Assembly: GCA_029261835.1 (NCBI GenBank)
Contig: JAJDAO010000009.1
Coordinates: 1-64,000, forward strand
Direction: 5' to 3'
DNA: 64,000 nucleotides
Source of the DNA: Deltaproteobacteria bacterium
Lineage (GTDB): Bacteria; Myxococcota_A; UBA9160; UBA4427
Below the pieces are notes generated by a model that saw nothing but the letters and a program-made list of their open reading frames with translations, had not been told where the DNA came from and ran no database searches. A program made the translations under genes and the position numbers. Shown one piece after another: positions 62,634 through 64,000 of the stretch. Every line of letters begins with the position of its first letter. Position 1 is the stretch's first letter.

Positions 62634-63556
62634 GCCCGCGCGAAGAGCGCTTGGTCGCGGCTGGAGACGTCTCGCTCTGGGTCGAGAGTGTCGGTGAGGG
62701 TTGCCCGGTGGTGCTGCTGCACGGCTTCACGGGTTCGGCGCAGAGCATGGCGAGTACGGCGGCAGCGCTCGGCGACGGCTACGAGACGCACTGTGTCGAG
62801 CTGGTCGGCCACGGACGCAGCGATGCGCCGGAAGCGCTCTGCCACTACGAAATGGCGAGTTGCGTTTCACAGCTACTGGCCGTATTCGACGCGCTCGAGC
62901 TCGCCTGCCCCCACGTCATCGGCTATTCGATGGGTGGGCGTGCGGCGCTCTCGCTTGGTGTCGCACAGCCGCAGCGCGTGGCCTCCTGTCTACTCGTCGG
63001 CGCGAGCCCGGGTATCGACGACGCGTGCCAGCGGGCCGCACGCGTGCGGGCCGATGAGGCGTTGGCGGCGCGGATCCTCTCCGACGGCATCGAGTCCTTC
63101 GTCGAGCGCTGGATGGCACAACCGCTCTTCGCGAGTCAGCGGCGCCTGGGGCGGGAGGCTCTGGCCCGCGCGCGAGCGCAGCGCCTACTCAACCGTCCCC
63201 ACGCGTTGGCCGCCAGCCTGCGTGGCATGGGGACCGGTGCGATGCCGCCCCTACACGATGCGCTCTCGAAGCTGGTAACGCCCGTCTGCTTGGTCGTTGG
63301 CGAGGAGGACGCCAAGTTCGAGGCCATCGCCCGAGACATCGGGCAGCGGCTTCCCAATGGGCGAGTTGAATGCCTGGAGCAGGCCGGTCACGCCGCTCAT
63401 CTCGAGAGCCCACACGAATTCGCGCGTCTGGCCCGGCGCTTCTTCGCCGCGGTCGCCGCACAGGCCGACTCGAATGCGCCGCGGGGGGCGCATTCGAGCG
63501 ATTCGACAACCCCGCAAGCACGTCCCGGTGCGAGCCGGGTCGAGAGGTTCCCATGA
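62630..63556 (+). CDS. menH: SHCHC synthase, alpha/beta-hydrolase type
   Basis: Alpha/beta hydrolase: [14 protein letters not shown] (oxyanion region), [11 protein letters not shown], nucleophile Ser in [13 protein letters not shown], Asp region [11 protein letters not shown], and the histidine in [13 protein letters not shown]. The core ends near residue 280; a further 30-residue Ser/Pro/Ala-rich tail contains a perfect 12-bp hairpin in the DNA and looks like converted intergenic sequence. Coupled to menD and menB by ATGA overlaps. Confidence 0.87.
   Translation: MSPREERLVAAGDVSLWVESVGEGCPVVLLHGFTGSAQSMASTAAALGDGYETHCVELVGHGRSDAPEALCHYEMASCVSQLLAVFDALELACPHVIGYSMGGRAALSLGVAQPQRVASCLLVGASPGIDDACQRAARVRADEALAARILSDGIESFVERWMAQPLFASQRRLGREALARARAQRLLNRPHALAASLRGMGTGAMPPLHDALSKLVTPVCLVVGEEDAKFEAIARDIGQRLPNGRVECLEQAGHAAHLESPHEFARLARRFFAAVAAQADSNAPRGAHSSDSTTPQARPGASRVERFP
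63469..63498. terminator. perfect 12-bp stem-loop inside menH
   Basis: CTCGAATGCGCC (63469-63480) is exactly complementary to GGCGCATTCGAG (63487-63498), with a GCGGGG loop. It lies in the last codons of menH, before menB. With no T-tract it could attenuate or stabilise the mRNA between menH and menB. Confidence 0.5.
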
Positions 63557-64000
63557 GTTCCGTCGACTGGAAAACCGTTCGAGAATACGAGGACATCCGC
63601 TTCGAGCAGAGCGGGGACGGCATCGTGAAGATTACGATCTGCCGTCCCGAGAAGCGCAACGCCTTTCGGCCCGAGACCACCACGGAGCTGATCGACGCCT
63701 TCATGCGGGTACGCGAGATGCCCGGCATCGGCGTCGTGCTCTTCACCGGCGAGGGCGATCAGGCCTTCTGCTCGGGTGGTGACCAGAGCGTGCGGGGTGA
63801 CGCGGGCTACGTCGGGGGTGATGGCGTACCGCGTCTCAACGTGCTCGACTTGCAGAAGCTGATCCGCTCGCTCCCCAAGCCGGTGATCGCGCTGGTGGCG
63901 GGCTATGCCATCGGTGGTGGACACGTGCTCCATCTCGTCTGCGATCTCACGATCGCCGCCGACAATGCGCGCTTTGGCCAGACCGGCCCGAAGGTCGGCA
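63553..64000 (+). CDS. menB: 1,4-dihydroxy-2-naphthoyl-CoA synthase, 3' part beyond window
   Basis: ATG 63553 overlaps the menH stop (ATGA). The 149 codons present read [49 protein letters not shown] and [33 protein letters not shown], which match MenB closely (Dieckmann-type ring closure of succinylbenzoyl-CoA). The active-site Asp/Tyr part lies past base 64000. menC and menE, not found here, may follow. Confidence 0.92.
   Translation, partial: MSSVDWKTVREYEDIRFEQSGDGIVKITICRPEKRNAFRPETTTELIDAFMRVREMPGIGVVLFTGEGDQAFCSGGDQSVRGDAGYVGGDGVPRLNVLDLQKLIRSLPKPVIALVAGYAIGGGHVLHLVCDLTIAADNARFGQTGPKVG

Noticed and set aside
1..64000. search for tRNA, rRNA, CRISPR arrays and replication origin
   Set aside because: No cloverleaf-like sequence, no rRNA signature, no regularly spaced repeats with unique spacers; the 22-bp array at 52947 has no spacers.

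Overview
The window is a GC-rich chromosomal segment of a Gram-negative-type bacterium. It carries lipoprotein and exosortase-type sorting signals, a Prc tail-specific protease, a monothiol glutaredoxin/BolA pair, topoisomerase IV (parE-parC), and a classical menaquinone operon. It also has two LLM-class (F420-type) oxidoreductases, a PPOX-fold protein and a B12-dependent acyl-CoA mutase. This mix fits an uncultured deltaproteobacterial, Myxococcota-like or Binatota-like lineage better than an enteric or actinobacterial one; that assignment is inference. No rRNA, tRNA or CRISPR array was seen.

Layout. 1-8.7 kb: DNA repair glycosylase (cut by the left edge), dusB, a metallo-beta-lactamase-fold hydrolase paired with a CrtI-like flavoenzyme, a divergent quinone reductase/LysR pair, and a tandem universal stress protein. 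8.8-15.9 kb: secreted proteins (a 1038-aa PHP-domain protein and a protein with a C-terminal sorting signal) and a YeiH-type exporter. 16.3-28.5 kb: a surface-polysaccharide island. It holds a GH-like secreted enzyme of different base composition, a flippase, methyltransferases, a nucleotidyltransferase/phosphodiesterase pair, two glycosyltransferases and galE. It is littered with gene remnants: an internally deleted transposase, a frameshifted methyltransferase and a fragment of moaA. 28.6-34.1 kb: a PfkB kinase, topoisomerase IV and YjbQ. 34.4-39.9 kb: an SDR gene converging on a three-gene unit made of a lipoprotein, a TPR/CHAT lipoprotein and a PLD enzyme. 40-45.7 kb: an acyl-CoA catabolic region with a TetR regulator and its likely operator, a crotonase, an SDR, a divergent methylmalonyl-CoA-mutase-like large subunit with a separate B12 subunit, and an LLM oxidoreductase. 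45.8-49.8 kb: a PPOX protein, BolA, a 168-bp MITE-like element, a Grx/A-type/rhodanese fusion and Prc. 50-55.7 kb: an LLM enzyme with a BadI-like hydrolase, fructose-1,6-bisphosphatase (ending in a 22-bp tandem array), class I fumarase and a lipoprotein. 55.7-57.6 kb: a SpoU methylase, a glutamine amidotransferase and a small conserved-looking protein. 57.8-64 kb: a merR regulator coupled to menG-menF-menD-menH-menB, which runs off the right edge.

The most noteworthy items are: (i) the mutase large subunit, in which residues aligned by eye with the substrate Tyr and catalytic His of methylmalonyl-CoA mutase are replaced; (ii) the lipoprotein/CHAT/PLD unit; (iii) the MITE-like hairpin lying between the Grx-fusion and bolA genes; (iv) a 36-bp dispersed repeat placed exactly at two convergent gene ends; and (v) the polysaccharide island with its debris. 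Functions are assigned from motifs read by eye; no database search was possible.
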